9,318 bases of DNA from Deltaproteobacteria bacterium (GTDB lineage Bacteria > Desulfobacterota > Desulfobulbia > Desulfobulbales > BM004): assembly GCA_019312685.1 (NCBI GenBank), contig JAFDCR010000031.1:1-9318 (forward strand). Reading direction: 5' to 3'. Below, piece by piece: positions 1 through 6,918 of the stretch. Below the pieces are notes generated by a model that searched no databases, had not been told where the DNA came from, and saw only the letters and a list, made by a program, of their open reading frames with translations. A program made the position numbers and the translations under genes. The stretch's first letter is position 1. The number at the start of each line of letters is the position of its first letter.

Positions 1-1
1 C

Positions 2-268
2 GGAGACCTGGAAGCCCTGTGCAAACGGGTCATTATCATTAACCACGGTCAGCAATATTTTACCCTGGTATCAAGGGCTGCCGATTTTTATAAAAGGGAA
101 GGCGCCAAGGTAAAAACAGGAGAAATCATCGGCATAACGGGTGAAGGGGATTCTCTTTATGGAGAAGGACTCCACTTTGAAATACGCAAGGGGGCAAATC
201 CTGAAGATCCTCTACCCTGGTTGAAAAAGGACTCCCTTTCTTTAACAGTTCCATCTCCCCCAGAATAG
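2..268 (+). CDS. envC: EnvC-like M23/LytM domain protein, C-terminal fragment
   Basis: This is the last 88 codons of a gene that begins left of the window; the frame is open from base 2 to the TAG at 266-268. The pattern INHGQQYFTLVSRA, then a stretch resembling VKTGEIIGITG, then LHFEIRKG and DPLPWL, is the end of an M23 (LytM) domain as in EnvC/NlpD-type murein hydrolase activators. Active M23 peptidases carry an HxH motif (usually HLHFE); here the first histidine is glycine (GLHFE), and the HGQQYFTLVSRA segment lacks the usual YxH-type residues. This resembles E. coli EnvC, which has lost zinc ligands and activates periplasmic amidases at the septum rather than cutting peptidoglycan. The coiled-coil N-terminus expected of EnvC lies outside the window, so the name is an inference. 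An EnvC-like gene followed by an S41 protease is a common deltaproteobacterial arrangement. A proline-rich tail follows the domain. Confidence 0.75.
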   Translation, partial: GDLEALCKRVIIINHGQQYFTLVSRAADFYKREGAKVKTGEIIGITGEGDSLYGEGLHFEIRKGANPEDPLPWLKKDSLSLTVPSPPE

Positions 269-275
269 GTGGTTT

Positions 276-316
276 AAATATCGCCTCCCCTTTTTCTTCA
301 TTCAAGCGATATTTTT
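276..316 (+). terminator. Weak intrinsic terminator candidate after the envC-like gene
   Basis: A perfect 9-bp inverted repeat, AAATATCGC (276-284) and GCGATATTT (306-314), encloses a 21-nt pyrimidine-rich loop and runs into a T tract (312-316). It begins 8 bases after the envC-like stop codon. The stem is AT-rich and the loop long, so termination would be modest. It fits with the next gene having its own promoter candidate. Confidence 0.38.
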
Positions 317-411
317 ACCGGACAATCCCGTAATTATACAAAATTTATATACAAATTATCTCTAAAACTCTTCTGTCAGTAATGAAAACCGGGGTCAACA
401 GGTTTATTATA

Positions 412-440
412 TTGTCTGTTTATCAATGGCGTGCTAAAAT
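412..440 (+). promoter_or_regulatory. Candidate sigma70 promoter for the S41 protease gene
   Basis: TTGTCT (412-417) and TAAAAT (435-440) are separated by exactly 17 bases. They match 4/6 and 5/6 of the sigma70 -35 and -10 consensus. Transcription would start near 447, leaving a leader of about 80 nt before the ATG at 530. The surrounding 261-bp gap is AT-rich and otherwise holds only the terminator candidate at 276-316. Confidence 0.42.
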
Positions 441-529
441 TATATATTGTGCTTCATAAAATATGGTTTTAGAAGTACACCATTTTTTCCAACACCAAAA
501 TTTAATCAGATGTATCTAGCAGGTTAATT

Positions 530-1876
530 ATGAAGCGAACAGTAAAAATCCTAACAGTTGCTCTGATCGTTTTTCCAATCCTCATGGGCGGTCGGCAATA
601 TGGTTATGCCAGTACCGATGATTTACAGGAAACATATAAAAATTTAGAGGTGTTTTCAAATGTACTCAGCATTGTACAGCAGAACTACGTTGATGATGTT
701 GACACGAAGGAAACCCTTGAAGGAGCAATTAAAGGGATGCTGACCAGTCTGGATCCCCATTCATCCTTTTTAAAACCGGACGATTTCAAAGAACTTCAGG
801 TCGAGACAAAAGGCAGTTTCAGCGGCATCGGCATTGAGATAACCATAAAGGATGACATGCTCACCGTAGTTTCCCCCATAGAGGACACCCCGGCCTTTAA
901 GGCAGGTATTAAGGCCGGCGACAGGATCATTAAAATCAACGGTGAATCCACCAAGGACATGACCATCTTTGAAGCAGTAAAGATATTAAGAGGGCCAAAA
1001 GATACTGAGGTAACCATTTCAGTTCATCGTGAGGATTGGACCGATATTCAGGAATTCACCATCATAAGAGGCGTGATCCCGATCCACAGCATCCGGGCCA
1101 ACATTCTGGAGCCGGGCTATGGTTATATCAGAATTACAAATTTCCAGAGAAACACCTCGGTTGATCTCAACAAAAGTATTGATGACTTTTTAAAAGAGGG
1201 CGCGCTGAAGGGATTGGTCCTCGATCTTCGCAATAATCCCGGAGGACTTCTCGATGTCTCAGTCAAGGTCGCTGATATCTTCCTGGACGAAGGCATTATC
1301 GTCTCAACCAAAGGACGGATCAAAGAGCAGAATATGGAATTTTCGGCCCACGGAGGAGGACCGGATTATGAGTTCCCCATAGTAGTTCTGATAAACGGAG
1401 GTTCAGCATCTGCTTCGGAAATTGTAGCCGGTGCCCTGCAGGACCATAAACGGGCACTTATTCTGGGAACCCAGTCATTCGGCAAGGGCTCCGTCCAGAC
1501 AATCATTCCGATGGGCGATGGTGCCGGATTACGGCTTACCACCGCCAGGTATTATACCCCCAACGGTACCTCGATCCAGGCAACCGGCATCACTCCTGAT
1601 GTTCTTGTGCCTGAGGCTGATTCCAAAGAGGATGACGCTGAAAAAGGTCCCAAAAGTTTTCTCAGGGAAAAGGACTTGAAACATCACCTGGAAAACGGCG
1701 GTGACATTCAGCTGAAACCTGAACCCCAGACAATTGAAAAGAGCGGCCTGATATCCGATAAGGTAACGATTGATGAGAAAACCAAAGAAAAATTAAAGAA
1801 CGACAACCAGCTAAACACCGCTCTGCTTGTCCTGAAAAGCCTGAATGTACTTTCCAAGTCCGGTTCAGAAAAATAG
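530..1876 (+). CDS. ctpA: S41 family C-terminal processing peptidase with PDZ domain
   Basis: The product is a periplasmic, tail-specific serine protease of the CtpA/Prc family, which trims or degrades exported proteins; in several Gram-negatives such enzymes control peptidoglycan hydrolases. Residues 1-27 form a signal peptide (basic MKR, hydrophobic core, likely cut after Ala27). An N-terminal helical part (about 35-85) contains the family pattern SLDPHSSFL. A PDZ domain spans about 95-170 (AGIKAGDRIIKING), and the S41 core about 190-360. The catalytic dyad is intact: Ser294 in GSASASE and Lys319 in FGKGSVQ, 25 residues apart as in Prc, with Gln323 following. The C-terminus (about 365-448) is charged and of low complexity. 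At 448 residues it has the usual family length. The start is the only sensible ATG, with AGG at 521-523 upstream. Its neighbour upstream is an EnvC-like activator. A role in controlling cell wall hydrolases is inference; the natural substrate is unknown. Confidence 0.93.
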   Translation: MKRTVKILTVALIVFPILMGGRQYGYASTDDLQETYKNLEVFSNVLSIVQQNYVDDVDTKETLEGAIKGMLTSLDPHSSFLKPDDFKELQVETKGSFSGIGIEITIKDDMLTVVSPIEDTPAFKAGIKAGDRIIKINGESTKDMTIFEAVKILRGPKDTEVTISVHREDWTDIQEFTIIRGVIPIHSIRANILEPGYGYIRITNFQRNTSVDLNKSIDDFLKEGALKGLVLDLRNNPGGLLDVSVKVADIFLDEGIIVSTKGRIKEQNMEFSAHGGGPDYEFPIVVLINGGSASASEIVAGALQDHKRALILGTQSFGKGSVQTIIPMGDGAGLRLTTARYYTPNGTSIQATGITPDVLVPEADSKEDDAEKGPKSFLREKDLKHHLENGGDIQLKPEPQTIEKSGLISDKVTIDEKTKEKLKNDNQLNTALLVLKSLNVLSKSGSEK

Positions 1877-1892
1877 GTTTCTGGAGTTATTC

Positions 1893-1919
1893 AAAAATTA
1901 GAATTTCCTGGATAAATTC
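1893..1919 (-). terminator. Weak intrinsic terminator candidate for era (minus strand)
   Basis: GAATTT (1901-1906) and AAATTC (1914-1919) form a 6-bp stem with a 7-nt loop. Read on the minus strand it is followed, after TA-type bases, by a five-T run (complement of A1893-1897). It lies in the 53-bp gap between the converging protease and era genes. The stem has only one G-C pair, so it is a weak candidate. I see no T-tailed hairpin for the plus-strand gene here. Confidence 0.3.
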
Positions 1920-1929
1920 CCGATACCGC

Positions 1930-2832
1930 TCATAGTCCCAGATCACGGATAAAGCGCATGTCTTTGGTCCAGTTCTTATGCACCTTTACCCATAGTTTCA
2001 ACAGAACTTTCTGCGTTAGGAGTCTTTCAATATCCAGGCGGGCGCTTTTTCCAATCTGTTTGAGCTTCGAGCCTTTTCTGCCGATAAGTATCGCCTTCTG
2101 GGAAGATTTTTCCACAACTATGGTCGCATGAATGGTAACCAGGTTTTTTCCCTCCTCTTCCTTGAAACTGTCAATAATTACCGCCGTTGAATAGGGAATT
2201 TCCTGCCCGGTCAGGAGGAAAATCTTCTCCCTGATGATTTCTGCAACAATAAAACGCTCGGTAGAATCCGTCGGAATATCTTCCGGATAAAGCCGGGGGC
2301 CGGTCGGCAGGAGGCGGACCAACTCCTCCAAAAGGATATCCGTACCATCACTCCTGAGAGCCGAAATCGGCACAATTGCTGTGAACGGATAAATATCCCG
2401 GTACATCTCAATCATCGGCAGCACCTGCTCTTTTTCCAGAAGATCCATCTTGTTTAATACCAGGATTGCCGGACTTCCCGCCCCTTCAAGGTATTCAACC
2501 GCCTTCTTCTGTTTCTCAGGCAGAGGCAGGGAAACATCGACCAGGAACAGGATAGCATCAACCTCGGAAAGACTTGCAACAGCCACTTTAACCATTTCAA
2601 GATTCAGCGGCTTGCCGGCCTTATGCAGGCCCGGTGTATCAAGCATGACTATCTGATATGAAGGACTATTAAGAATACCTATGATTCTATTTCGGGTGGT
2701 TTGGGGTTTTGGAGTTACAATTGAAATCTTCTGCCCCAGCAGACAATTGAGAAGTGTGGATTTGCCTGCGTTTGGCGGGCCGACAATCGCCACCATGCCG
2801 GATCTGATTTTCTCTTCCTGCATATCTTTCAA
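1930..2832 (-). CDS. era: Era, ribosome-assembly GTPase
   Basis: Era binds the 3' end of 16S rRNA through a KH domain and uses GTP hydrolysis to time 30S maturation. All signatures are present. G1 is GPPNAGKST (18-26), G2 is around Thr45-Thr46, G3 is DTPG (65-68), G4 is NKMD (127-130) and G5 is SAL (157-159). A C-terminal KH domain carries the loop GRKG (251-254) in the typical ILIGRKGSKLKQIG context, and the protein ends in the family pattern NWTKD...LGL. At 300 residues it is standard length. The longest frame starts at TTG (2830-2832), with AAGGGA about 4 nt upstream; the in-frame ATG at 2821-2823 (codon 4) has only a weak, close AAAG before it. I therefore favour TTG, but both remain possible and change only three residues. 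It converges with the S41 protease gene and diverges from the RNase gene. A minus-strand promoter candidate lies at 2886-2913. Confidence 0.96.
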   Translation of the reverse strand: MKDMQEEKIRSGMVAIVGPPNAGKSTLLNCLLGQKISIVTPKPQTTRNRIIGILNSPSYQIVMLDTPGLHKAGKPLNLEMVKVAVASLSEVDAILFLVDVSLPLPEKQKKAVEYLEGAGSPAILVLNKMDLLEKEQVLPMIEMYRDIYPFTAIVPISALRSDGTDILLEELVRLLPTGPRLYPEDIPTDSTERFIVAEIIREKIFLLTGQEIPYSTAVIIDSFKEEEGKNLVTIHATIVVEKSSQKAILIGRKGSKLKQIGKSARLDIERLLTQKVLLKLWVKVHKNWTKDMRFIRDLGL

Positions 2833-2885
2833 AAAATCCCTTTAATGACCGCTTTATCCAATAATGTTTCCATGATGATAAAACT

Positions 2886-2913
2886 CTTATAAGCCTGAGT
2901 CCATGAAGGACAA
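2886..2913 (-). promoter_or_regulatory. Candidate sigma70 promoter for era
   Basis: Read on the minus strand, TTGTCC (complement of 2908-2913) and TATAAG (complement of 2886-2891) are 16 bases apart. They match 4/6 and 5/6 of the -35 and -10 consensus. The start would fall near 2878-2880, giving a leader of about 45-50 nt before the TTG start of era. Confidence 0.35.
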
Positions 2914-2940
2914 TTTCACCTCTGCCTAAAAAATTCCAAC

Positions 2941-2972
2941 TTACATTGTAAAAATAACATATTACAACATAT
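2941..2972. promoter_or_regulatory. Possible operator: TTACA/TGTAA dyads upstream of the RNase gene
   Basis: TTACA-T-TGTAA (2941-2951) is a perfect short dyad. Its right half, TTGTAA (2946-2951), also pairs with TTACAA (2962-2967) across 10 bases. The latter runs into ATAT, so that TACAACATAT (2963-2972) recurs exactly at 5283-5292 in the gap before mraZ. Such spaced dyads are typical of dimeric regulators, but I cannot assign a factor, and AT-rich DNA produces short dyads by chance. Confidence 0.22.
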
Positions 2973-3164
2973 CAGCTCCTGGAGACACACTTTCTTCATA
3001 ACAGATTTCCGTATTAAGTATTACATTGGAATATTTATTAAGTTATTATTCATATCTTTACTGCATCCTGAATACATGGTATGCCGTTCAGGCGTCTTTT
3101 GCGGAAACAACTTTTACTTATTGTACCCTTAAAAAATAAACGGAAAACAGGATATACCCAGCAC

Positions 3165-5159
3165 ATGACACAAACGGGCAGAATAATCGAATACCTGGAA
3201 AACGGTAAATTCATATGTGCCTTTGTTTATGAGGATAACGGCAATCGCCTTCGTCTGCTGAATCAAAACAGCAGAGAGATCAACCTGCCGCTTAACAGGA
3301 TTGTCCACCTTTCAAAAGAGCAATTTTCTGTTGCAAAAGCCAGAGAGGATATCATATTGATTCTTCAAGCAGCCTCAAAAGAAAGAGAAAAACTGGCCCG
3401 GGAAATTAACCTCGATGAAATTTGGGAACTTGTTTCTGAAAAGCCTGAGGAACAATTTTCCATCAATTTTCTTGCCGGCCTGTTCTTCGGCAGTGACCCT
3501 TCCGATGACCAGACCGCCGCCTTTCTCCGGGCTGTCATTGATGACCGGCTTTACTTTAAATACAAAGCCGGCATGATCCAGGTTCATTCACCCGAAACTG
3601 TTGAACAGATCAAGCTTATGCAGGAAAAAGAAAAACAGGAGAGAGATTTTATCTCCGGCTGTACCTTGGCCCTGCACAGCCTGTGGAAAGAAGGAAAACT
3701 GCCCGTCAATTGGGAAGAGGGCGAAACCGTCCTGGAGATACTTAAGGACTACTATCTTCTCGGCAAAGACGCCCCGGAACATGATCTGGCGCGTAAACTC
3801 CTCAAGAACGCTCAATTAAACGGCCAGCATGATGTATTTCATTTACTGGTAAAGGCCGGAGTCTGGGATGAGCATGAAAATATCCCTCTTCTGAAAAATG
3901 ATATACCAATAGATTTTTCTGCGGAAGCCATGGCCGAAGTCAGAAAAATTACGATCCCTTCAGTAAATGAACTTTTGGAAGCCCAAAGACACGACTTTAG
4001 AAATTTGCCAGTTTTGACCATAGACGGTCCGGCGACCAGGGACTACGATGATGCCCTTCACCTGGAAAAAAGGGGAGAAAACTACCTTGTCGGCATACAT
4101 ATCTCGGATGTGGGTCATTTTATAAAACCCGGCAGCGTCCTCTTTGAGGAGGCACTTAAAAGGGGAACTTCAATTTACTTCCCGGAAAAACCTCTCTCCA
4201 TGCTTCCTGCCTCCCTTTCTGAAGACAAATTAAGTCTGCGACGCAATCATGAACGGCTTGCCGTAAGCTTCCTGGTGTTGCTCAGTCCCACTGCTGAAGT
4301 CCTCAAGTATGATCTTGTCCATAGTACTATTTCAGTCCAACGGCAGTTGACCTATGAAGAGGCGGACCGGTTGATCAAACAGGAAAAAGAAATGGCAGTG
4401 CTGGCCGCACTCAGCAAAATGCTGCGGCAAAAGAGAGTCAATAACGGGGCTCTGCTGTTGCCTGTGCCGGAATTAAATATAAAAATATCACCTGACAATA
4501 ACATTGAAATCAGCAGTTCTGATGCCGATACCCCCAGCAAAATCCTTATCGCTGAATTTATGATCCTGGCAAACATTCTTGGGGCTCAATACGTTGCCGA
4601 CAGGGAGGCACCGGGTTTATTCCGCAGCCAGATGGAACCAAGGCAAAGGATTATCGACGGTTTTGAAAAGGATTTGGCAAAAGTTATCCGGCAGCGGAAA
4701 CGCTTGTCCCCGATGTCATTATTAACTACGCCTAAATCCCACAGCGGGATCGGCGCACCACAATACACCACCATAACATCTCCCATCCGACGCTTCCTGG
4801 ACCTTATCATGCAGCTCCAGATCAGTCATCTCATCAAAGGCCAGGGCGTCTTTTTCAGTATGAAAGATATGAAACATTACGGCAGCATTATTTTAGCGAC
4901 CCTTGAAAAAGCCAACCAGGCCAAATACCTACGCCAGCGTTACTGGATATTAAAATACCTGGAACCAAAGGTCGGAGAAAAACTGCCTGCAACAGTTATA
5001 GAGTATGGCCATAAACGGACACATGTCTTTCTGGAAGAATACCTGCTTGATGCCGACCTGCCTCTTAATTCCGCTTTTAAGGTTTCACCCGGGGATACCA
5101 TTATGGTCAAACTTTCAAAGATTGATCCCTTAAGTAACATTTTAAGAGTGGAATGGTAG
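3165..5159 (+). CDS. RNB-domain exoribonuclease (RNase II/R family)
   Basis: The product is a 3'-5' exoribonuclease-type protein of the RNB family, acting in cytoplasmic RNA decay or processing. In 692-residue numbering from an alternative ATG at 3081, the catalytic centre LTIDGPATRDYDDAL carries Asp315, Asp321, Asp323 and Asp324. These have the same 6-2-1 spacing as Asp201/207/209/210 of E. coli RNase II. The downstream motif ITSPIRRFLDL supplies Arg570, equivalent to the RNase II catalytic arginine. About 280 residues precede the RNB domain and are not obviously classical cold-shock repeats. A short beta-rich, S1-like end (about 633-692) closes the protein. I prefer ATG 3165 (664 aa): the family-like opening GRIIEYLENGKFICAFV follows it directly, and AGGA lies at 3149-3152, though 12 nt away is long. 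ATG 3081 has no ribosome binding site. It diverges from era and has its own gap before the dcw cluster. Whether it acts as RNase II or R cannot be decided here. Confidence 0.88.
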   Translation: MTQTGRIIEYLENGKFICAFVYEDNGNRLRLLNQNSREINLPLNRIVHLSKEQFSVAKAREDIILILQAASKEREKLAREINLDEIWELVSEKPEEQFSINFLAGLFFGSDPSDDQTAAFLRAVIDDRLYFKYKAGMIQVHSPETVEQIKLMQEKEKQERDFISGCTLALHSLWKEGKLPVNWEEGETVLEILKDYYLLGKDAPEHDLARKLLKNAQLNGQHDVFHLLVKAGVWDEHENIPLLKNDIPIDFSAEAMAEVRKITIPSVNELLEAQRHDFRNLPVLTIDGPATRDYDDALHLEKRGENYLVGIHISDVGHFIKPGSVLFEEALKRGTSIYFPEKPLSMLPASLSEDKLSLRRNHERLAVSFLVLLSPTAEVLKYDLVHSTISVQRQLTYEEADRLIKQEKEMAVLAALSKMLRQKRVNNGALLLPVPELNIKISPDNNIEISSSDADTPSKILIAEFMILANILGAQYVADREAPGLFRSQMEPRQRIIDGFEKDLAKVIRQRKRLSPMSLLTTPKSHSGIGAPQYTTITSPIRRFLDLIMQLQISHLIKGQGVFFSMKDMKHYGSIILATLEKANQAKYLRQRYWILKYLEPKVGEKLPATVIEYGHKRTHVFLEEYLLDADLPLNSAFKVSPGDTIMVKLSKIDPLSNILRVEW

Positions 5160-5183
5160 ATACCACTCTGTTACACTTTCACC

Positions 5184-5204
5184 GGTAAAAAATCGGTTTT
5201 TACC
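5184..5204 (+). terminator. Hairpin after the RNase gene, possible terminator
   Basis: GGTAAAAA (5184-5191) and TTTTTACC (5197-5204) form a perfect 8-bp stem with a 5-nt loop, 25 bases after the RNase stop. No T run follows the full stem. Alternatively, a 4-bp ACCG/CGGT stem is followed directly by TTTTT. A second hairpin, AGAGTGG (5145-5151) with CCACTCT (5163-5169), spans the stop codon. Either could end transcription, but neither is a textbook intrinsic terminator. Confidence 0.3.
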
Positions 5205-5256
5205 TCCCTGAATCGGAACAAGCAAACTTATTTATCAAACGGACCCACCACACCAC

Positions 5257-5292
5257 ATGTTGTACTGCCATATCAATAAGCCTACAACATAT
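5257..5292. promoter_or_regulatory. Inverted repeat ATGTTGTA/TACAACAT upstream of mraZ
   Basis: ATGTTGTA (5257-5264) and TACAACAT (5283-5290) are perfect 8-bp inverted repeats across an 18-nt spacer. The right arm, extended to TACAACATAT, is identical to 2963-2972 in front of the RNase gene, and another GTTGTAA lies at 5327-5333. The positions lie about 80-110 bp upstream of the mraZ promoter -35. An activator or repressor site is possible; the factor is unknown. Confidence 0.25.
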
Positions 5293-5368
5293 AGCACCCC
5301 GGACAAATCTTTCCGGAAAAACACCGGTTGTAACCCTAACAATCATTTCATTTTTAGTTAATTTTTAC

Positions 5369-5396
5369 TTGACATAGAGCGGAATTATCATATAAA
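5369..5396 (+). promoter_or_regulatory. Strong sigma70 promoter of the mraZ/dcw cluster
   Basis: A perfect -35 TTGACA (5369-5374) is followed after 16 bases by TATAAA (5391-5396), a 5/6 match to the -10. Transcription should start near 5403. This is the best promoter in the window and sits at the head of the division cluster, with the MraZ repeat array immediately downstream. Confidence 0.7.
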
Positions 5397-5406
5397 AAGT
5401 ACCATT

Positions 5407-5446
5407 AGTGGTGGAAAGTGGTATAAAAGGGAACAAAAGGGTGGCC
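5407..5446 (+). promoter_or_regulatory. MraZ box: four 10-bp direct repeats overlapping the mraZ ribosome binding site
   Basis: Four units repeat with an exact 10-bp period: AGTGGTGGAA, AGTGGTATAA, AAGGGAACAA, AAGGGTGGCC. Their cores are TGG, TGG, GGG and GGG, at 5409, 5419, 5429 and 5439. MraZ is known to bind TGGGN or GTGG-type direct repeats with about 10-bp periodicity in front of its own gene. The array starts just downstream of the predicted transcription start, and its last unit contains the ribosome binding sequence AAAGGGTGG, about 5-8 nt before the mraZ ATG. Bound MraZ octamers could therefore block both transcription and ribosome access. The assignment rests on position and period; binding is inferred. 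Confidence 0.65.
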
Positions 5447-5448
5447 TC

Positions 5449-5928
5449 ATGCCCAGAACAAAAAGCAGCAAATCGACGACAAGTAGATTTCGCAGCCGCT
5501 CAGAACATACTCTGGACAGCAAGGGAAGGTTAAACATTCCGAGCAGATTCAGGGAGGTGCTTCAAGACCATTACCAGGAAAAACTGATGGTCACCAACTG
5601 GCACAAATGTTTAAAGGCCTTTCCGGCAAAAATCTGGGAACAGATCGAAACGACTCTGCTTGTTCAGGGAAAGAAACAGCCGGGGATGGATTCTTTCAGG
5701 CGCTATGTTATTTCCGGTGTTGCCGACTGCATCCTTGACAAACAGGGGAGAATTCTGCTGCCGCAAACCCTGCGGGCTGATTTTGAATTAAAAAAGGACG
5801 TTGTCCTGAACGGCATGCTCGACCATTTCGAAATTTGGGATAAAGCTGCCTGGGAAAAAGAAAGAAAGCTGACCCGAGACAAATTCAGCGATTTTGAGCA
5901 GAGCCTATCCACCCTGGGCATACTTTAA
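5449..5928 (+). CDS. mraZ: MraZ, transcriptional regulator of the division/cell wall cluster
   Basis: MraZ is a ring-forming DNA-binding protein that regulates its own dcw operon. Two SpoVT-AbrB-like halves are visible, each with the diagnostic DxxxR: DSKGR (23-27) followed by LNIPSRFRE, and DKQGR (97-101) followed by ILLPQTLR. The end of the second half reads FEIWDKAAWE, which is also typical. The protein is 159 residues, against about 150 in E. coli. The excess is a basic Ser/Thr/Lys/Arg-rich N-terminal tail (1-18) that might touch DNA. The ATG has GGGTGG 5' of it, inside the last repeat of the operator array. It is the first gene of the cluster; rsmH follows after 12 bases. Confidence 0.96.
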   Translation: MPRTKSSKSTTSRFRSRSEHTLDSKGRLNIPSRFREVLQDHYQEKLMVTNWHKCLKAFPAKIWEQIETTLLVQGKKQPGMDSFRRYVISGVADCILDKQGRILLPQTLRADFELKKDVVLNGMLDHFEIWDKAAWEKERKLTRDKFSDFEQSLSTLGIL

Positions 5929-5940
5929 GTAGGGGATAAC

Positions 5941-6906
5941 GTGAATCCGGCGGGGAAAAACTTCTTACCGAAAAAGCCTCGCACCCCAATGGCTGAATCC
6001 CAGGATCCTGAAACCTCCACACCAATCCACAGTCCCGTTCTCCTTGAGGAAGCAGTTAACCTGCTGGCTCCTGTTGATGGTGGGATCTATATCGACGGCA
6101 CCCTCGGACTCGGGGGACATACTGAAAAAATATTACAGTCCTGCGCTCCCTCCGGCAAGGTCATTGGTTTTGAATGGGATGACAAAGCTTTGGAATTGGC
6201 AAAAAAAAGACTTGCACCGTTTGGTCACCGTTTTACTGCTCAACACAGAAGTTATTCGGAAATCATGAGGGGTTTAGCAGAAGAAAATATTCATAAGGCG
6301 GATGGCCTGCTTCTGGATCTGGGGGTTTCCTCTCTGCAGTTTGACACCATTTCAAGAGGTTTCACTTTTCAGGCTGAGGGGCCTCTGGACATGCGTATGG
6401 ACAGGCGGAGACGCTTAACTGCTGAAGAAATAGTTAATAATTACAGTAAAGATGATTTAGCAGATATTTTCTTTTATTATGGTGAAGAAAGACAGGCCAG
6501 ACGTATTGCGGCACATATAACTGCAGAGAGGGAAAAAGCCCCCATAAGGACAACATCCCATCTTGCCCGAATTATAAGCAGTGCTGTTCCCAAAAAATTT
6601 CACCCCCGAAAAATACATATAGCCACAAAAGTATTCCAGGCTCTTCGAATAGCTGTCAATAAAGAGCTGGACAATCTGGCAGCAATATTGGATTTGATCC
6701 CGGAAATTATCAGACCCGGAGGCAGGGCCTGCATCATCACTTTTCATTCCCTGGAAGACCGGTTGGTCAAATGGAAGTTCAAAGACAACCCGCTGCTGCA
6801 TGTGTTAACCAAAAAGCCTGTGAGGCCGGAAACCGAGGAAATCAAAATAAATCCCCGGGCAAGGAGTGCGAAGCTCAGGGCTGCATATGTGAAAGATTCA
6901 GCATAG
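5941..6906 (+). CDS. rsmH: RsmH (MraW), 16S rRNA m4C1402 methyltransferase
   Basis: The enzyme transfers a methyl group from S-adenosylmethionine to N4 of C1402 in 16S rRNA, in the ribosomal P site. Family blocks appear in order: HSPVLLEEAVNLL (30-42), the SAM-binding YIDGTLGLGGHTEKIL (50-65), an acidic strand GFEWDD (76-81), LLLDLGVSSLQFD (123-135), SRGFTF and GPLDMRMD (138-154), KVFQALRIAVNKELDNL (230-246) and ITFHSLEDRLVKWKF (266-280). The 321-residue length is normal. The start is GTG at 5941: AGGGGAT lies about 6 nt upstream, whereas the next in-frame ATG (5989, codon 17) has no such site. Both precede the conserved region, so function is unaffected. It lies 12 bases after mraZ, and its TAG stop is embedded in the strong ribosome binding site of ftsL, so the genes are surely cotranscribed. 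Confidence 0.97.
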   Translation: MNPAGKNFLPKKPRTPMAESQDPETSTPIHSPVLLEEAVNLLAPVDGGIYIDGTLGLGGHTEKILQSCAPSGKVIGFEWDDKALELAKKRLAPFGHRFTAQHRSYSEIMRGLAEENIHKADGLLLDLGVSSLQFDTISRGFTFQAEGPLDMRMDRRRRLTAEEIVNNYSKDDLADIFFYYGEERQARRIAAHITAEREKAPIRTTSHLARIISSAVPKKFHPRKIHIATKVFQALRIAVNKELDNLAAILDLIPEIIRPGGRACIITFHSLEDRLVKWKFKDNPLLHVLTKKPVRPETEEIKINPRARSAKLRAAYVKDSA

Positions 6907-6914
6907 GAGGTGAT
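6905..6914 (+). promoter_or_regulatory. Full-length Shine-Dalgarno sequence for ftsL
   Basis: AGGAGGTGAT is complementary over all ten bases to the conserved 3' end of 16S rRNA. Its first two bases belong to the rsmH stop codon TAG. The spacing to the ATG at 6919 is 8 nt from AGGAGG. It settles the ftsL start, because the in-frame GTG at 6910 lies within this site. Confidence 0.85.
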
Positions 6915-6918
6915 TGCT

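Larger units (their letters stand above)
2833..3164. other. Divergent intergenic region between era and the RNase gene
   Basis: This AT-rich stretch separates two divergent genes. It holds the minus-strand era promoter candidate and a cluster of TTACA/TGTAA half-sites (2941-2972). The region 3010-3060 is very AT-rich, with TATTAT-like hexamers, but I find no convincing -35/-10 pair for the plus strand. The last 84 bases (3081-3164) are an in-frame extension of the RNase frame that I judge non-coding: the implied peptide is rich in basic and hydrophobic residues, lacks a ribosome binding site, and precedes the family's normal beginning. Confidence 0.5.

Noticed and set aside
331..356. Repeated ATACAAA in the AT-rich leader upstream of the protease gene, as an operator.
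   Set aside because: Two short AT-rich copies within a very AT-rich region are expected by chance, and there is no clear dyad.
5299..5316. CCGGA/TCCGG hairpin upstream of the mraZ promoter as a terminator.
   Set aside because: The stem is only 5 bp, and it is followed by an A run rather than a T run on the plus strand.
6457..6801. A 114-codon minus-strand frame opposite rsmH.
   Set aside because: It is a shadow of rsmH, which is fully supported by conserved motifs. The minus-strand peptide shows no recognisable domain and has no ribosome binding site.
6910..6918. GTG at 6910 as the ftsL start.
   Set aside because: The codon lies inside the AGGAGGTGAT ribosome binding site, so initiation must be at the ATG at 6919.
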